Assembly: GCA_001586965.3 (NCBI GenBank)
Contig: LUCW03001512.1
Span: 1-27,214 of the forward strand
Origin: Sphaeroforma sirkka
Lineage: Eukaryota > Opisthokonta > Ichthyosporea > Ichthyophonida
DNA: 27,214 bases
Direction of reading: 5' to 3'
In this document: piece after piece, positions 1 to 9,283 of the stretch
Position numbering within the stretch: position 1 is the stretch's first letter
How the letters are laid out: each line of letters begins with the position of its first letter
Notes under the pieces: model-generated
The model's input: the letters and a program-made list of their open reading frames with translations, nothing else
Databases searched by the model: none
What the model was told of the DNA's origin: nothing
Position numbers and translations under genes: made by a program

Positions 1-1483
1 GGTGAGCGTTATAGGTCAAGATTTGCTGGACTAACAGTATATGTCACAAGGAATGGGGTTACTATGGAATTTTTATATGCATGCATGAGGTATCTCTCCA
101 TTGTGAAGTATGCAAGTAGACGTGAATTTGCCTGCAGAATTGGCGATTTGGGTGGGGTTTCCCCCTGGTCTTTTGGCCTCAGGAGATTTTACGGTTCTAT
201 ACCACAGCTTTAAAGAGATCGACTATGTATGCCATCCAGGCCTGAGCACTTTTCGACTATCGTATCTCAAAATTACATCCATAATATTTCCTGTAGTGAA
301 AACATCATGGTCTATCGGGATAAATTCTGAGTGTGTTTTCTCTGGTATCTTGTAGAAGGCATCTCTGTTGAATAACTTTTCTAAAAACGAACTAATAATA
401 TGTGCAGTTGGTTCTGTGGTATTTGGTATAGTGGGTTGTCTTGTTCTAGATTTTCGCTGTGTTTAGAGAACAACCTGACTATAGCATCATTGAATTACTC
501 GTTCTGTGGAGCGGGAGGGTGTGCATGATCTATGAGGGATTACTTTCAAAAGTAACCGTAGAAACAGCCACTTGTGCTCGTTTCCAAAACTGGATTGATT
601 ATAGAGTCGTATATGATTTTTTGATATCATTCTGATCTGAGTTCTGAACTCGTTTTGATCCATGTCTTAGCAAACATACAGATTCTGGCAACAAAATGTA
701 CGTGTATAGCGCACATTTTTTTTTGCAGTTATAGAGTTCGAATGCGATATCTATTTGCAGCCCTGAGATGGCATACATTCTATGTCTGCCGGGTTTAGTG
801 TAGTACTGTCCCAGGTATCTGGTGATTCAATTTGTATTGCAAATACCCACTCGTGATCTGTCCTGGAGCCCGATATCTTTACAACGTATAAGAGATAGTG
901 ATGTCTTTGTGCGTGCTTGTGCATATACGTGATCGACCCGTATATTCCCAGATTGCGATGGGAGTACATGATCTAGCCTATGTAGTCGTGTGCCAGAATT
1001 CGATCGATTCTCTGCGCGCAGGAATGAATGATTTTATCGTCGCCATATTCGATATCACGAAAATTCATGTCGCCACACAACACGTGTGGTTTGCAATTCA
1101 GAGATAATAGCTTTTATATACATGTATCCCTAGGGATGGCGCCAAATATACACAAGCAACAGTCACTGCGCGGGAAACGTGAAAGCCACGAAATATTGAC
1201 TAAAAAGCGTTACCAATCTAAATTGATATGCATTGTGTCTACTAATCACCGCAAGCACCGTTATTTCTGCCCCGCGATGAGCACTGGCCGAAGGCGGTGA
1301 GGCGTAGATCAGATTTGTATTGAGTAGTATTACACACAGCATTCAAACGATCAGTATAGCCCCCAGGTCTCTACTAAACACAGGGTATCATTGACTGCAA
1401 AGTGAGCGTATTATTTCGTATTGTTTAGCTACATTCATTAGAGAATTTAGATTGACATAATACACGAGAATGTCATCACTCAT
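1..1483 (-). pseudogene. LINE copy 1 ORF2, N-terminal part (endonuclease and start of RT), decayed
   Basis: ORF2 of the LINE encodes an AP-type endonuclease followed by reverse transcriptase. The inferred start is the ATG read leftward from 1483, giving MSDDILVYYVNLNS, which matches the MSDILVYYVNLNS start in copies 2 and 3. Endonuclease signatures remain: GDMNFRD near 1040-1084 and TDHEWVF within 751-870 (minus strand). The stretch nearest the window start aligns with the linker and early RT region of copies 2 and 3. No single frame is open throughout; homologous segments lie in different frames and are separated by stops, so this copy cannot make a full protein. The catalytic RT part and C terminus lie outside the window. 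Confidence 0.75.
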
Positions 1484-1609
1484 TGCGATTTCATCTTACT
1501 ATCAGTACAGGGTTTGTATAAAGTCAGAGAGTTCCTTTCTCGTTTCTGGATCACTGATTGGTGGTGAGTTAAACCCATCTCCTAAGACTGCGACTAATTC
1601 ATCTTCAGA
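1480..1609 (-). pseudogene. LINE copy 1 ORF1, C-terminal end left of the LTR insertion
   Basis: This short minus-strand stretch encodes residues such as ISDPETRKELSDF, matching ISDAETEKELAAF in the ORF1 tail of copy 3 (23768-23989). A frame change just before the end separates this from the last codons (MKSQ then stop). The stop TGA at 1482-1480 overlaps the ORF2 ATG at 1483-1481 (ATGA), the same arrangement as in the other two copies. The right edge is where the LTR element is inserted; the rest of ORF1 resumes at 9280. Confidence 0.7.
1606..1609. repeat. Target site duplication, left copy (CAGA)
   Basis: CAGA immediately precedes the TG of the 5' LTR and recurs directly after the CA of the 3' LTR at 9280-9283. 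A 4-bp duplication fits integrase-mediated insertion. The sequences beyond both copies are adjacent parts of LINE ORF1 when compared with copy 2 near 15960-16020. Confidence 0.8.
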
Positions 1610-2212
1610 TGTAGAAATACGGCCTCCGGTCATTCTAAAAAAATATCAAGATCATTGAGATAATACATTGGTTTTTTTATTTGTATTTTAAATAATTAGT
1701 ACAAGCTCTTTTTCCAATATTTCCAAAGTGTTCTAAATTCACTTTGATGGCTCCAATAGCCTGAGTATTTGGTATGACTCATCTACTTGGACCTATTTGA
1801 GACATTAGTAGATGTAGGATATTATAAACTAAATTTTATAATCTCCGAACTACTACTTATTGATTTTGGTCCTCCCGCCAATCTCCAAAATCAATAAGTC
1901 TTTTTTTTTTTTAACTTTTCTTCAGATGGAACTTTATTTATATCAGCTAATGTATTAACGTGACTTACGTTATTATGTCTATTTACAAATTGAGGCAAGT
2001 GGTCATGAACATTTAGTACTTCTAGTGAAAATTATTCAATAAAGAACAGCTAGAGGGTACGCCCTGTGTGATCGAGGATATTTGGAACTTTTCTTAACAA
2101 GAGGCGGTCCCGATCATTCTTACACAAGCTTACCACTGCTAAATCCTAACTGACTAAATTGTATTTTAGTTTAATATAGTTTGAAACCTAGTAATTTCCA
2201 TCGAAGTTTACA
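1610..2212 (+). repeat. 5' LTR
   Basis: The repeat begins TGTAGAAATACGGCC and ends AAGTTTACA, and is matched nearly end to end by 8686-9279. It is AT-rich with several inverted repeats, including an AT-rich palindrome (ATTATAAA...TTTATAAT) near 1830-1852 and a strong hairpin at 1855-1899. No protein coding is evident. Confidence 0.9.
1855..1899 (+). other. Strong hairpin followed by a T tract inside the LTR
   Basis: A 15-bp perfect inverted repeat (ACTTATTGATTTTGG and its complement) encloses a 15-nt loop and is followed within a base by a run of about a dozen T. The same structure, slightly less perfect, is at 8929-8973 in the 3' LTR. The shape resembles an RNA hairpin plus U tract and could influence transcript end formation; that role is inference. 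Confidence 0.6.
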
Positions 2213-2292
2213 TATTTTTCAGTTATATAGTAGTTACAGTAGTGTACTGCTTCTTAGACTGTCTGACATCAATTTACTATCCAGCAATTACT

Positions 2293-4335
2293 ATGGCTAA
2301 GGGTACTTCTAAAGGCAAGGGTAGCCGCTAAGCTCTAAGCCTGCTAAGCCTACCGAGGTTCCTGAGGTCCCTGTGGAAACACCTAGCCTGTCTGGAGTTG
2401 AGCCTGCCAGAGGATACTGTTGGGGAAGCAAATTCTGAGGTTGGTACAGAGGATTATTCTGAGGATGACTCGTCGGATCCTAAAGCCTTGGAAGAAGAGG
2501 TATCTACTACCATGGAAAGGCTCGCCAGCGTCCGTGTATCACCTAGGAGTGAAGCTCAGGACCCCAGTTTGCCCCTGACCACGTGCCGTCAAATATTGGG
2601 GATAAACGTCGAAGGCTGGAAAATTCTGTGGATACGAATGTCAGGGGCATTATAACTCCACATCTAAAAGGACACTCCAGCACAAATCCGGGTGAAAAGG
2701 AAGTATTGGACCTGTCCGAAAATTTCGGTTTCGCCATCGATGGAGAAGCCATTCCATTCAGCTCAAATCTTGGGGCCGAAGCTGAGGACGCCATAACTCG
2801 ACAACGAGTGGCTGGATCCTCTCAATCTCGACGCCAATTGAACCGCACTGAAGCGCTCTTGAAGGAGAGCTAGCGGCAGCGGCAGTTGTGGACCCCTCTA
2901 TCGTGTCCCACTTGGCTGATATTCTTCCTATACCGAAGAAGAAAAAAAAATTCGGGCCGGGTTTCGAACCCGAGACCTACTGGTTTACCAGCCAGTATGT
3001 TTACCACTAAGCCAGTTACCACTGGCGAGATAGATAATATTTCAAAATTTAATCTCTATAGCTCTGATGCTACCATCGACCATCCTCTTGACAAACCTAA
3101 CCCTGTCAGAGGATATGATCGTATGGAACTCGATGAGGCTTACCATCCTCGTAATATCGACCCTCATTTGCCAACTAACCCTGGTAATCACGATTTTGGC
3201 AATCGCTACACCAGTACCTCGTTAGAGAGTTCCCGCTCTAATCCTGAGGATGAGGAAGTGAGAACCAGACATACTCGTCTCTCAGGCTATTACGCTCTGG
3301 TATGCAAGTCCTTGAGGACCGTCTATTGAATGACTCTGACCTTGACGATAGGAAAGCGGATAACATTCGCTATCTAATCGATAACAAGAGAAAGGAAATA
3401 GACACCATCTTGGCACTAGCAGCCCGTAGCACTGAGCATGAGCCTCTCGTGAACACTTAGAACCAAGCTTTATAAAGCAGCTAGGTAACGCGCAGGCTGA
3501 GGTCGATTTCTCTACTAATGAGAGTACAGTGGAGACACTGAAGGCCTTCGACCAACTTAAGGAGTCTGCCAGCCTTAGGGATAAGCAGATGATGAATGCC
3601 TTTATTCATTTCTGCGAGCCAGGTGAATGGCGAACTATCTTGAAGGCTCATGAGCCCAACTGGAAAGCCCTACCCTGGCACCAGTTGCGTGATAATATAC
3701 TTAACACCTTTTTTTGAAGATGCACGTGACCGTGAACTTCTAGAGTCTCTCAAGTTCTTTGCGAACGATACCACTATTCGAGGTGCTCTAGCTCATATGA
3801 CACATATGAATACTCGGATGGGTGGTCGTACCTATACTGGCGAATACTTATTAATTTGTCAGATGATGGAGACTCTGGGAGCTAACCTCTTTAAGAAAGT
3901 CAATGATGACATCATCGCCTATGGTGATTTGCGATCTATGCCTTGGTCTGTCTTTGAGAAGATAGTACACAAGCATACCAATTCCTCTACTAGAGTACTT
4001 AGTACCACGAGCTACACCCAGCCCACTAAGCGAAACGCAGTAGAGACTAATACTGCGCGTAGTACTAAGAAACCTCGCACTACTACTGGAGGGGTACTGG
4101 CTCTACTTCTACCGAACCGAAAGGTGATAAGAAGGTGAGAGCGCCTTGCAAGAAGTGTGGTTACAACCTCACAAAACGTAATGGCAAGTGGAATGGTAGA
4201 CACGACCCTGTTAAGTGTGCACCAGGCAAGCCAGATTTTGGACACTATATGAAAAGAGTGTGCTACTTGCAAGGGTACTAACGGTTGGCACAAAGAGGAT
4301 TGCAAGGACTTACCAGACGTCCAAGTTAAGCACTG
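2293..4335 (+). pseudogene. gag-like region of the LTR element
   Basis: The region between the 5' LTR and the protease-like stretch has the composition expected for gag: a charged N-terminal portion (inferred ATG at 2293, reading MAKGTSKGKG), acidic and serine-rich segments, a middle part around 3529-4130 resembling a capsid-like helical region (for example CEPGEWRTILKAHEPNWKAL), and Cys/His-rich stretches near 4138-4320 (for example CKKCGY and HKEDC) that suggest nucleic-acid-binding knuckles. It is broken several times. A tRNA-like sequence on the opposite strand lies inside it at 2949-3021. Assignment rests on position and general character, not on a recognised conserved motif. Confidence 0.6.
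2949..3021 (-). tRNA. tRNA-like sequence (tRNA-Thr(GGT)-like), probably a pseudogene, within the LTR element
   Basis: On the minus strand there is an excellent A box (TGGCTTAGTGGTA, from 3014) and B box (GGTTCGAAACC). The T arm pairs (TCGGG with CCCGG). The anticodon arm pairs ACTGG with CCAGT around an 8-nt loop containing GGT after a T, which would read Thr; the loop is one base longer than normal. A T run follows the 3' side. The acceptor ends do not pair in the flanking sequence, so a functional tRNA is unlikely. Confidence 0.5.
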
Positions 4336-4380
4336 ACAGTACCATATGTGCGCACTAGAGCAAGATTATGAGAAAATGTT

Positions 4381-4725
4381 CAATAAAATCTATACCAAAG
4401 GAGATGAACGTATCTTTCAAACAGTTTTCGTAAATGGAGAAAAAGTTATGGCACTATTTGATCCAGGGCTGAAGTCTCTGCTATCTCATGCCGAGTAGCC
4501 TACGCTACAGATATGGCTGTCCATAACGAAACAACTGATTTAATCTTGGGAAATGGCAAAGTTACTACTTGCGAACAAGCCATTGACTATGCACACATAA
4601 TGCTGTCAGATAGAAGAGAAGTGAAGACTCACCTAATCGTTACTGACATGTCTCAGAAATACGATTTAATTATAGGTATGACTGATCTTCTCAGTTTAGG
4701 TATAACACTCACTGGTCTGCCCTAA
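4381..4725 (+). pseudogene. Protease-like stretch of the LTR element
   Basis: The segment just upstream of RT contains LFDPG-like residues near 4450 and, later, the sequence YDLIIGMTDLLSLG near 4660-4705, which resembles the hydrophobic-GxD/GxT-L hallmark in the second half of retroviral-type aspartic proteases. The position directly before RT is where Ty3/Gypsy elements carry protease. The match is weak and this part is not intact as one open unit. Confidence 0.5.
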
Positions 4726-4761
4726 TGGGCTGGGCCGAACAAAGATCAGTCAGATGATAAT

Positions 4762-7257
4762 ATGTTAAAGATACCTAAACCTCCGGAAGGTGAAGCAAAG
4801 GATATGATTCCGCACTTCACCGATATAATTATGGACTTAATTATACAAAACAGGAAGATTGCAATAACTGACTGGTGTATGTTTAAGTTCTCTAATGGGT
4901 ACGTTAGACTTGACTTGACAAACGTCGACTTCTCTAAGTTAAAGTGTCCTTCACATAACTACGTGAGTTGGAGACACAAAGACGTTGTCAAAACCCAAAT
5001 CGAAGATTGGTTAAAACAGGGTCTAATTGAAATCAATTATGATGCAACCCCAGTTAACTTAGCTCTCTTAGCGGTCGATCAATATAAATCTGATGGAACG
5101 TTTAGTAAAACAAGAGTAGTACTACTAGACCTGTCGCCAATCAACAAACTAATTCCGCAACATAGTTTTCCCTTACCTAAGATAAGCGAGATACTACGCA
5201 AAATGGAGGGTGCGACTATCTTTTCCAAGATAGACTTAAAAGCTGCATTCCATCAACTACAGATATATGAGCCTCATAGGAAATACTTTTCCTTTACTTG
5301 GCAAGGTAAGAAGTACCAGTTTAAAGGTGCACCTGAAGGCTTACACATGTTACCTTCTTTCTTCCAACAAGTTATGATGGAACTATTTGCGGACCTGTCG
5401 TATAACGTATCAGTCTATTTAGATGATATAGTTATCTTTACAAAGACAGCACGTGAACATGCTAAACTCGTTAAAGAAGTCTTAAAGCGACTTAATCATG
5501 CTAAACTTAAGATTAACGAAGACAAGTGTTCTTTTGCTAAAGATACTATACACTTACTTGGCTACAAAGTATCTGCAGCAGGGGTAGAAATTGATCCTGG
5601 CAAGAAACAGTTTCTGTTGGATTTATCAACACCAATTACTGGAAGAGATGTGAACTCTGTGTGTGGGTTTGTTAACTTCTTCTCGGATTCGGTACCGCAT
5701 CTTTCTCATTACTTAAAGCCTTTCAGTCACCTACGGCTGCACAAAGGACCTTTGGGAAAGCTTTGGACTAAAGAATGTGATGATGCATTTAAACTAGTCA
5801 AAAGTAAAGTAATGGACGCACCCATCATGCAGTACCCTGTGGATGGTGTCCCGTTCCAAGTAGCAACCGACGCTTCAGATCGAGCGGTAGGTGGAGTGCT
5901 TTACCAAACGATAAATGGTAAACCGCGCTACATACAATTTTTTAGCAAGAGTTATAATAAGAGTCAACGGAATTACCCTACCGTTAAACAAGAGCTCCTT
6001 GCTATAGTTACTGCGCTAAGACAGTTTAAAGACTACCTTTATGGAAGTTACTTTACTGTCGCCTGTGATCAAAAGTCTTTAACATACTTAAAAGATATGA
6101 ACCCTGATTCACAGTTGGTGAGCCGCTGGCATGACATTATTGCCAAGTTCGCCTTTAATATAACACACATTCCAGGAATACATAACCATCTTCCTGACAT
6201 GCTCTCTCGACTTGTGCCCGACTACCAGAAAACAGTCAAAGAGTTATTAGCAACCGATTGGATGCTAAATAAGAAATGGTTTAACCTCGCTCAATCACGA
6301 TGGGGTCCATTTACTGTTGATATGTTTGCCGCAGAACATAACAAACAGGTTTCTGAATATAGGTCGTTGACTCATCCTAAAGGTGATGCATTTCAGCTTG
6401 ACTTATCAAAGCATAATGCGTGGGCTAACCCACCTTGTCAACTTATCGCACAGTTGTTAAATTATGTTAATATTACTAAATCTACCATTACGCTGTGTTG
6501 TCCCTTACGTAACTCCGACCCATGGATACGTGATTTAATTAATATGATTCAAGACGAACCTATTTATGTCGACCGTGAAACCGACACGTTCTTGTATCAG
6601 GGATCCTATTCTATTAAGAAGACGCCTTGGAAACACACCATTGTTTGTCGCATCGGTCCTGCAGGTACCACTAAGTGGAAACCCTCAACCGAATTCTTAG
6701 CTAAACTAGAGGAGTCTAAAGAGTTTGAACAAAAGCTCAAGACTCGTACAACACATGCACCCAACAAGATTGCAGTCGAGGTAATGCCGATTGAAACGGC
6801 ATTAGATCGTAAAAACATGGAACTAGCTAAGGCCATGGATCAAAGACTCAAAACTCTAAGAGAACCTGAAGCTCGCACTCAACTACTTAAAGCGCTGCTT
6901 AAAGAACAGCCAGGAGTGGCGAAACAACTGAAGAAGATACTTCAACAATCCAATGTTGTCAATTATGTATCTCAGGACTCTACCCCTCCTGATACTGAGG
7001 TTGCCCTTTCCAACAGGACTATGGTTCATCCAGCCAGCGTTACGCAGAATCTGACTGACTTAGAGGAGCTCGAAAGTAGAGTTAAAATTATACATAATTT
7101 AACGCATCGAGCATATGAGCATACTTATAAAATGGCTATTCGTGCAGGGCTTGATCACCCGGCGCTGAAAGAAACCATACGTGAAGTATACCGACGCTGT
7201 ACTGATTGTGAAAAGAACCAGATCAAGCGATACAGTTGGGCACCCCTAAAAGTGTGA
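4762..7257 (+). CDS. pol: pol segment: reverse transcriptase, RNase H, methyltransferase-like domain, integrase zinc-binding domain
   Basis: This 831-codon open stretch copies element RNA into DNA and starts integration. RT: residues ~90-260, with FSKIDLKAAFHQL, FKGAPEGLHMLPSFFQQ and the catalytic SVYLDDIVIF (YLDD near 5416-5427). RNase H: ~365-490, with VATDASDRAVGGVLY, KQELLAIV, ACDQKSLTYL and NHLPDMLSRL supplying the acidic residues. Next, ~510-630, comes a domain with FTVDMFAAEHNKQ, WANPPCQLIAQLL and TLCCPLRNSDPWIRDL, resembling the post-RNase H, DNA-adenine-methyltransferase-like domain of DIRS-type elements; NPPC fits an adenine methyltransferase (N/D)PP(Y/F/W)-type motif. The C-terminal ~60 residues carry H-x3-H and C-x2-C (IHNLTHRAYEH; RRCTDCEKN), an integrase HHCC zinc finger. 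It belongs to a broken element and is treated as a fossil part. Confidence 0.88.
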   Translation: MLKIPKPPEGEAKDMIPHFTDIIMDLIIQNRKIAITDWCMFKFSNGYVRLDLTNVDFSKLKCPSHNYVSWRHKDVVKTQIEDWLKQGLIEINYDATPVNLALLAVDQYKSDGTFSKTRVVLLDLSPINKLIPQHSFPLPKISEILRKMEGATIFSKIDLKAAFHQLQIYEPHRKYFSFTWQGKKYQFKGAPEGLHMLPSFFQQVMMELFADLSYNVSVYLDDIVIFTKTAREHAKLVKEVLKRLNHAKLKINEDKCSFAKDTIHLLGYKVSAAGVEIDPGKKQFLLDLSTPITGRDVNSVCGFVNFFSDSVPHLSHYLKPFSHLRLHKGPLGKLWTKECDDAFKLVKSKVMDAPIMQYPVDGVPFQVATDASDRAVGGVLYQTINGKPRYIQFFSKSYNKSQRNYPTVKQELLAIVTALRQFKDYLYGSYFTVACDQKSLTYLKDMNPDSQLVSRWHDIIAKFAFNITHIPGIHNHLPDMLSRLVPDYQKTVKELLATDWMLNKKWFNLAQSRWGPFTVDMFAAEHNKQVSEYRSLTHPKGDAFQLDLSKHNAWANPPCQLIAQLLNYVNITKSTITLCCPLRNSDPWIRDLINMIQDEPIYVDRETDTFLYQGSYSIKKTPWKHTIVCRIGPAGTTKWKPSTEFLAKLEESKEFEQKLKTRTTHAPNKIAVEVMPIETALDRKNMELAKAMDQRLKTLREPEARTQLLKALLKEQPGVAKQLKKILQQSNVVNYVSQDSTPPDTEVALSNRTMVHPASVTQNLTDLEELESRVKIIHNLTHRAYEHTYKMAIRAGLDHPALKETIREVYRRCTDCEKNQIKRYSWAPLKV

Positions 7258-7800
7258 CAGAAGACCAACCGATGCGCCGAGTCATAGTCGATTTGGTTAA
7301 ACTCCGCGATCCAAGCATACTGGCGATGTATATATCTGTCATTTCTTATGTGTGGCTTCGGGCTATAACTTGCTTTATGCAATACCGAACAAACGTCCAC
7401 AAACAGTGGCAGAATTATGCTATCACGTCTTTAATGACTTCGGTTTCCCCGAGTACTATGTTCTGATAACGGTAGTGAGTTTTGTACCGACGTAATGGAG
7501 GCACTTATACTCGTATCAGGCATGACCCATAGGCGTGGTGTTCCTTACAAACCTCAAACGCAGGGTGCAAATGAGACACGTCATAGAGAACTTAAGAAAC
7601 TCTTGCGTACCGCACTAGACGACGTTGAGGATATGTGGCCTTATCATTTGAAATGGGTTCAGACTCAAATGAATAACTGCATGAATCCTCAAACTGGAAC
7701 ACTCCCGTTTCACTATTTCTTTGGCCGCTATAGTGAATTACAAGCAACGTTTGATAAAACTGCGCCCGAAGAAACACCGCTACCCCGTGGCTTCAAAAGA
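7236..7800 (+). pseudogene. Integrase core region of the LTR element
   Basis: Directly after the zinc-binding domain, this stretch contains DD35E integrase-like features: an early RVIVDLVKL segment near 7280, then GVPYKPQTQGANETRHRELK (near 7540-7595) typical of the Ty3/Gypsy integrase core end, followed by WPYHLKWVQTQMNN and the TGTLPFHYFFGR segment seen in many Gypsy integrases (a P-F-x-FGR-like motif). The region is not one intact frame. Strand transfer into target DNA is the family's known role. Confidence 0.75.
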
Positions 7801-7808
7801 TCGAGCAT

Positions 7809-8558
7809 ATGCAGAACGTTGTTTACCCCTGTTTACTCGAGCACAAGAATCGCGTCCTACTTAAAGCGTATGACCGATGGAATAACACTAAGAACATTGT
7901 TCAGTTCAAAGTCGGCGATTACGTTAACATTATAAATCGAAACGCCAACGTTACCGAACTCTCTTCTAAGACGATAGGACTTTTTGTTATTTCCTACCAT
8001 GATGAGAAGAGTGATACTTACGAAGTGAATAACATTGATGGTACTAGCGCAACCAATCTAGGCACTCACCGTATCCCTACCTCCGAACTCTCATTCGCTC
8101 GCTCATTTGATTCTGATATACCAGTTATGGAGTCACAAGTCAAAGATATAATTGATAAAACATCCGAAGACGGTTACACTTACTACAAGACCCGTTTCAT
8201 GGATGGGACAGTAGCTTGGCTAACCTCCGATGCATTTCGTGAATCTCGCGACTTTCTTCGTATCTTTAATAAGAAATGGAACAAGCGTTTACATAAGAAC
8301 ACACGAGATAAACGAAAAGGGATTCCTCAGGTGACTACAAACCCTGACGGATATGAAATTCCCTATTTGCCACCTACTTCCTACGTGACTAAACTTTCTG
8401 ATCTGCTTACCAACAGTGCAGAAAATTGTTCAAACTTACTTACTAATGAAGAACAGCCTTTGGCTATTACCTTACCAAATAATAAACGTAAGGCGCCTAC
8501 ATCGGAAATGGTTACTGGACCAAATACTAAACGACATAGAGTACAACATGAGTCTTGA
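7809..8558 (+). CDS. Integrase C-terminal tail with SH3-like and chromodomain-like parts
   Basis: This 249-residue open stretch begins with KNRVLLKAYDRWNN and FKVGDYVNIIN, which resemble the SH3-like fold after the Ty3/Gypsy integrase core, followed by a strand-rich segment ending in HRIPTSELSFA. Residues ~115-165 (VKDIIDKTSEDGYTYYKTRF, then WLTSDAF and FLRIFNKKW) have the spacing and aromatics of a chromodomain: a VxxIxx start, a central YxxxF strand, a W, then a C-terminal helix. Chromodomains in chromoviruses steer insertion to heterochromatin, which would suit the location in a silent subtelomeric block; that is inference. The last ~80 residues are basic and polar (NNKRKAPTSEM) and unrecognised. 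Confidence 0.6.
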   Translation: MQNVVYPCLLEHKNRVLLKAYDRWNNTKNIVQFKVGDYVNIINRNANVTELSSKTIGLFVISYHDEKSDTYEVNNIDGTSATNLGTHRIPTSELSFARSFDSDIPVMESQVKDIIDKTSEDGYTYYKTRFMDGTVAWLTSDAFRESRDFLRIFNKKWNKRLHKNTRDKRKGIPQVTTNPDGYEIPYLPPTSYVTKLSDLLTNSAENCSNLLTNEEQPLAITLPNNKRKAPTSEMVTGPNTKRHRVQHES

Positions 8559-8685
8559 ACTCGTACATATAGGCACATACTTACTCGATAAGTCATGACC
8601 GAAACCGTTTTTTACTTTGGTTTTCGCTTTACCAACTAGATCGTATCTTAACGTACGTTCGTAGTTCTAAAAGCTACTGGGGCTA
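8559..8685 (+). other. Non-coding stretch between the last pol part and the 3' LTR
   Basis: About 127 bases contain an imperfect inverted repeat (GAAACC...GGTTTTC near 8601-8625). A weakly purine-rich stretch (AAAAGCTACTGGGGC) lies just before the 3' LTR and could be the polypurine tract. No coding potential is seen. Confidence 0.45.
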
Positions 8686-9279
8686 TGTAGAAATACGGCC
8701 TCCGGTCAGTCTAAAATATCAAGATCAATTGAGATAATACATTGTTTTTTTATTTGTATTTTAAATAATTAGTACAAGCTCTTTTTTCCAATATTTCCAA
8801 AGTGTTCTAAATTCACTTTGATGGCTCCAATAGCCTGAGTATTTGGTATGACTCATCTACTTGGACCTATTTGAGACATTAGTAGATGTAGGATATTATA
8901 AACTAAATTTTATAATCTCCGAACTACTACTTATTGATTTTGTCCTCCCGCCAATCTCCAAAATCCAATAAGTCTTTTTTTTTTTTAACTTTTCTTCAGA
9001 TGGAACTTTATTTATATCAGCTAATGTATTAACGTGACTTACATTATTATGTCTATTTACAAATTAGGCAAGTGGTCATGAACATTTAGTACTTCTAGTG
9101 AAAATTATTCAATAAAGAACAGCTAGAGGTACGCCCTGTGTGATCGAGGATATTTAGGCTCTTAACAAGAGGCAGTCCCGATCATTCTTACACAAGCTAC
9201 CACTGCTAAATCCTAACTGACTAAATTGTATTTTAGTTTAATATAGTTTGAAACCTAGTAATTTCCATCGAAGTTTACA
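8686..9279 (+). repeat. 3' LTR
   Basis: The repeat matches 1610-2212 from the TG start to the CA end with few substitutions and several single-base length differences. It carries the same hairpin (8929-8973) followed by a T tract. The similarity of the pair is the main evidence for a recent insertion. A stop that ends the adjoining LINE ORF1 remnant falls inside this LTR at 9275-9277 on the minus strand. Confidence 0.9.
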
Positions 9280-9283
9280 CAGA
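9280..9283. repeat. Target site duplication, right copy (CAGA)
   Basis: CAGA directly follows the terminal CA of the 3' LTR and duplicates the four bases at 1606-1609. LINE ORF1 sequence resumes immediately to the right. Confidence 0.8.

Larger units (their letters stand above)
1610..9279 (+). mobile_element. LTR retroelement, Ty3/Gypsy-like (chromovirus-like), broken fossil inserted in LINE copy 1
   Basis: This is a plus-strand LTR element with ~0.6 kb terminal repeats that start TG and end CA, flanked by a 4-bp duplication (CAGA). Internal parts in order are a gag-like region, a protease-like stretch, RT, RNase H, a methyltransferase-like domain, integrase (zinc-binding part then core) and an SH3/chromodomain-like tail. 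RT-RNase H-integrase is the Ty3/Gypsy order. The element is broken in about eight to ten places. The two LTRs differ by only a handful of substitutions plus several single-base length differences, so the insertion looks young. The sequence just inside the 5' LTR does not look like a standard tRNA primer-binding site to me. Confidence 0.88.

Noticed and set aside
110-1658. Small plus-strand open frames at the left edge (for example 110-355, 898-1107, 1028-1300, 1470-1658)
   Set aside because: They lie antisense to the LINE copy 1 ORF2 and ORF1 remnants, whose homology to copies 2 and 3 explains the sequence. No independent support.
4762-7257. DIRS-type (tyrosine recombinase) element, because of the methyltransferase-like domain
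   Set aside because: The element has direct LTRs with TG...CA ends, a target duplication, an integrase HHCC finger and core-like motifs. No tyrosine recombinase motif was seen.
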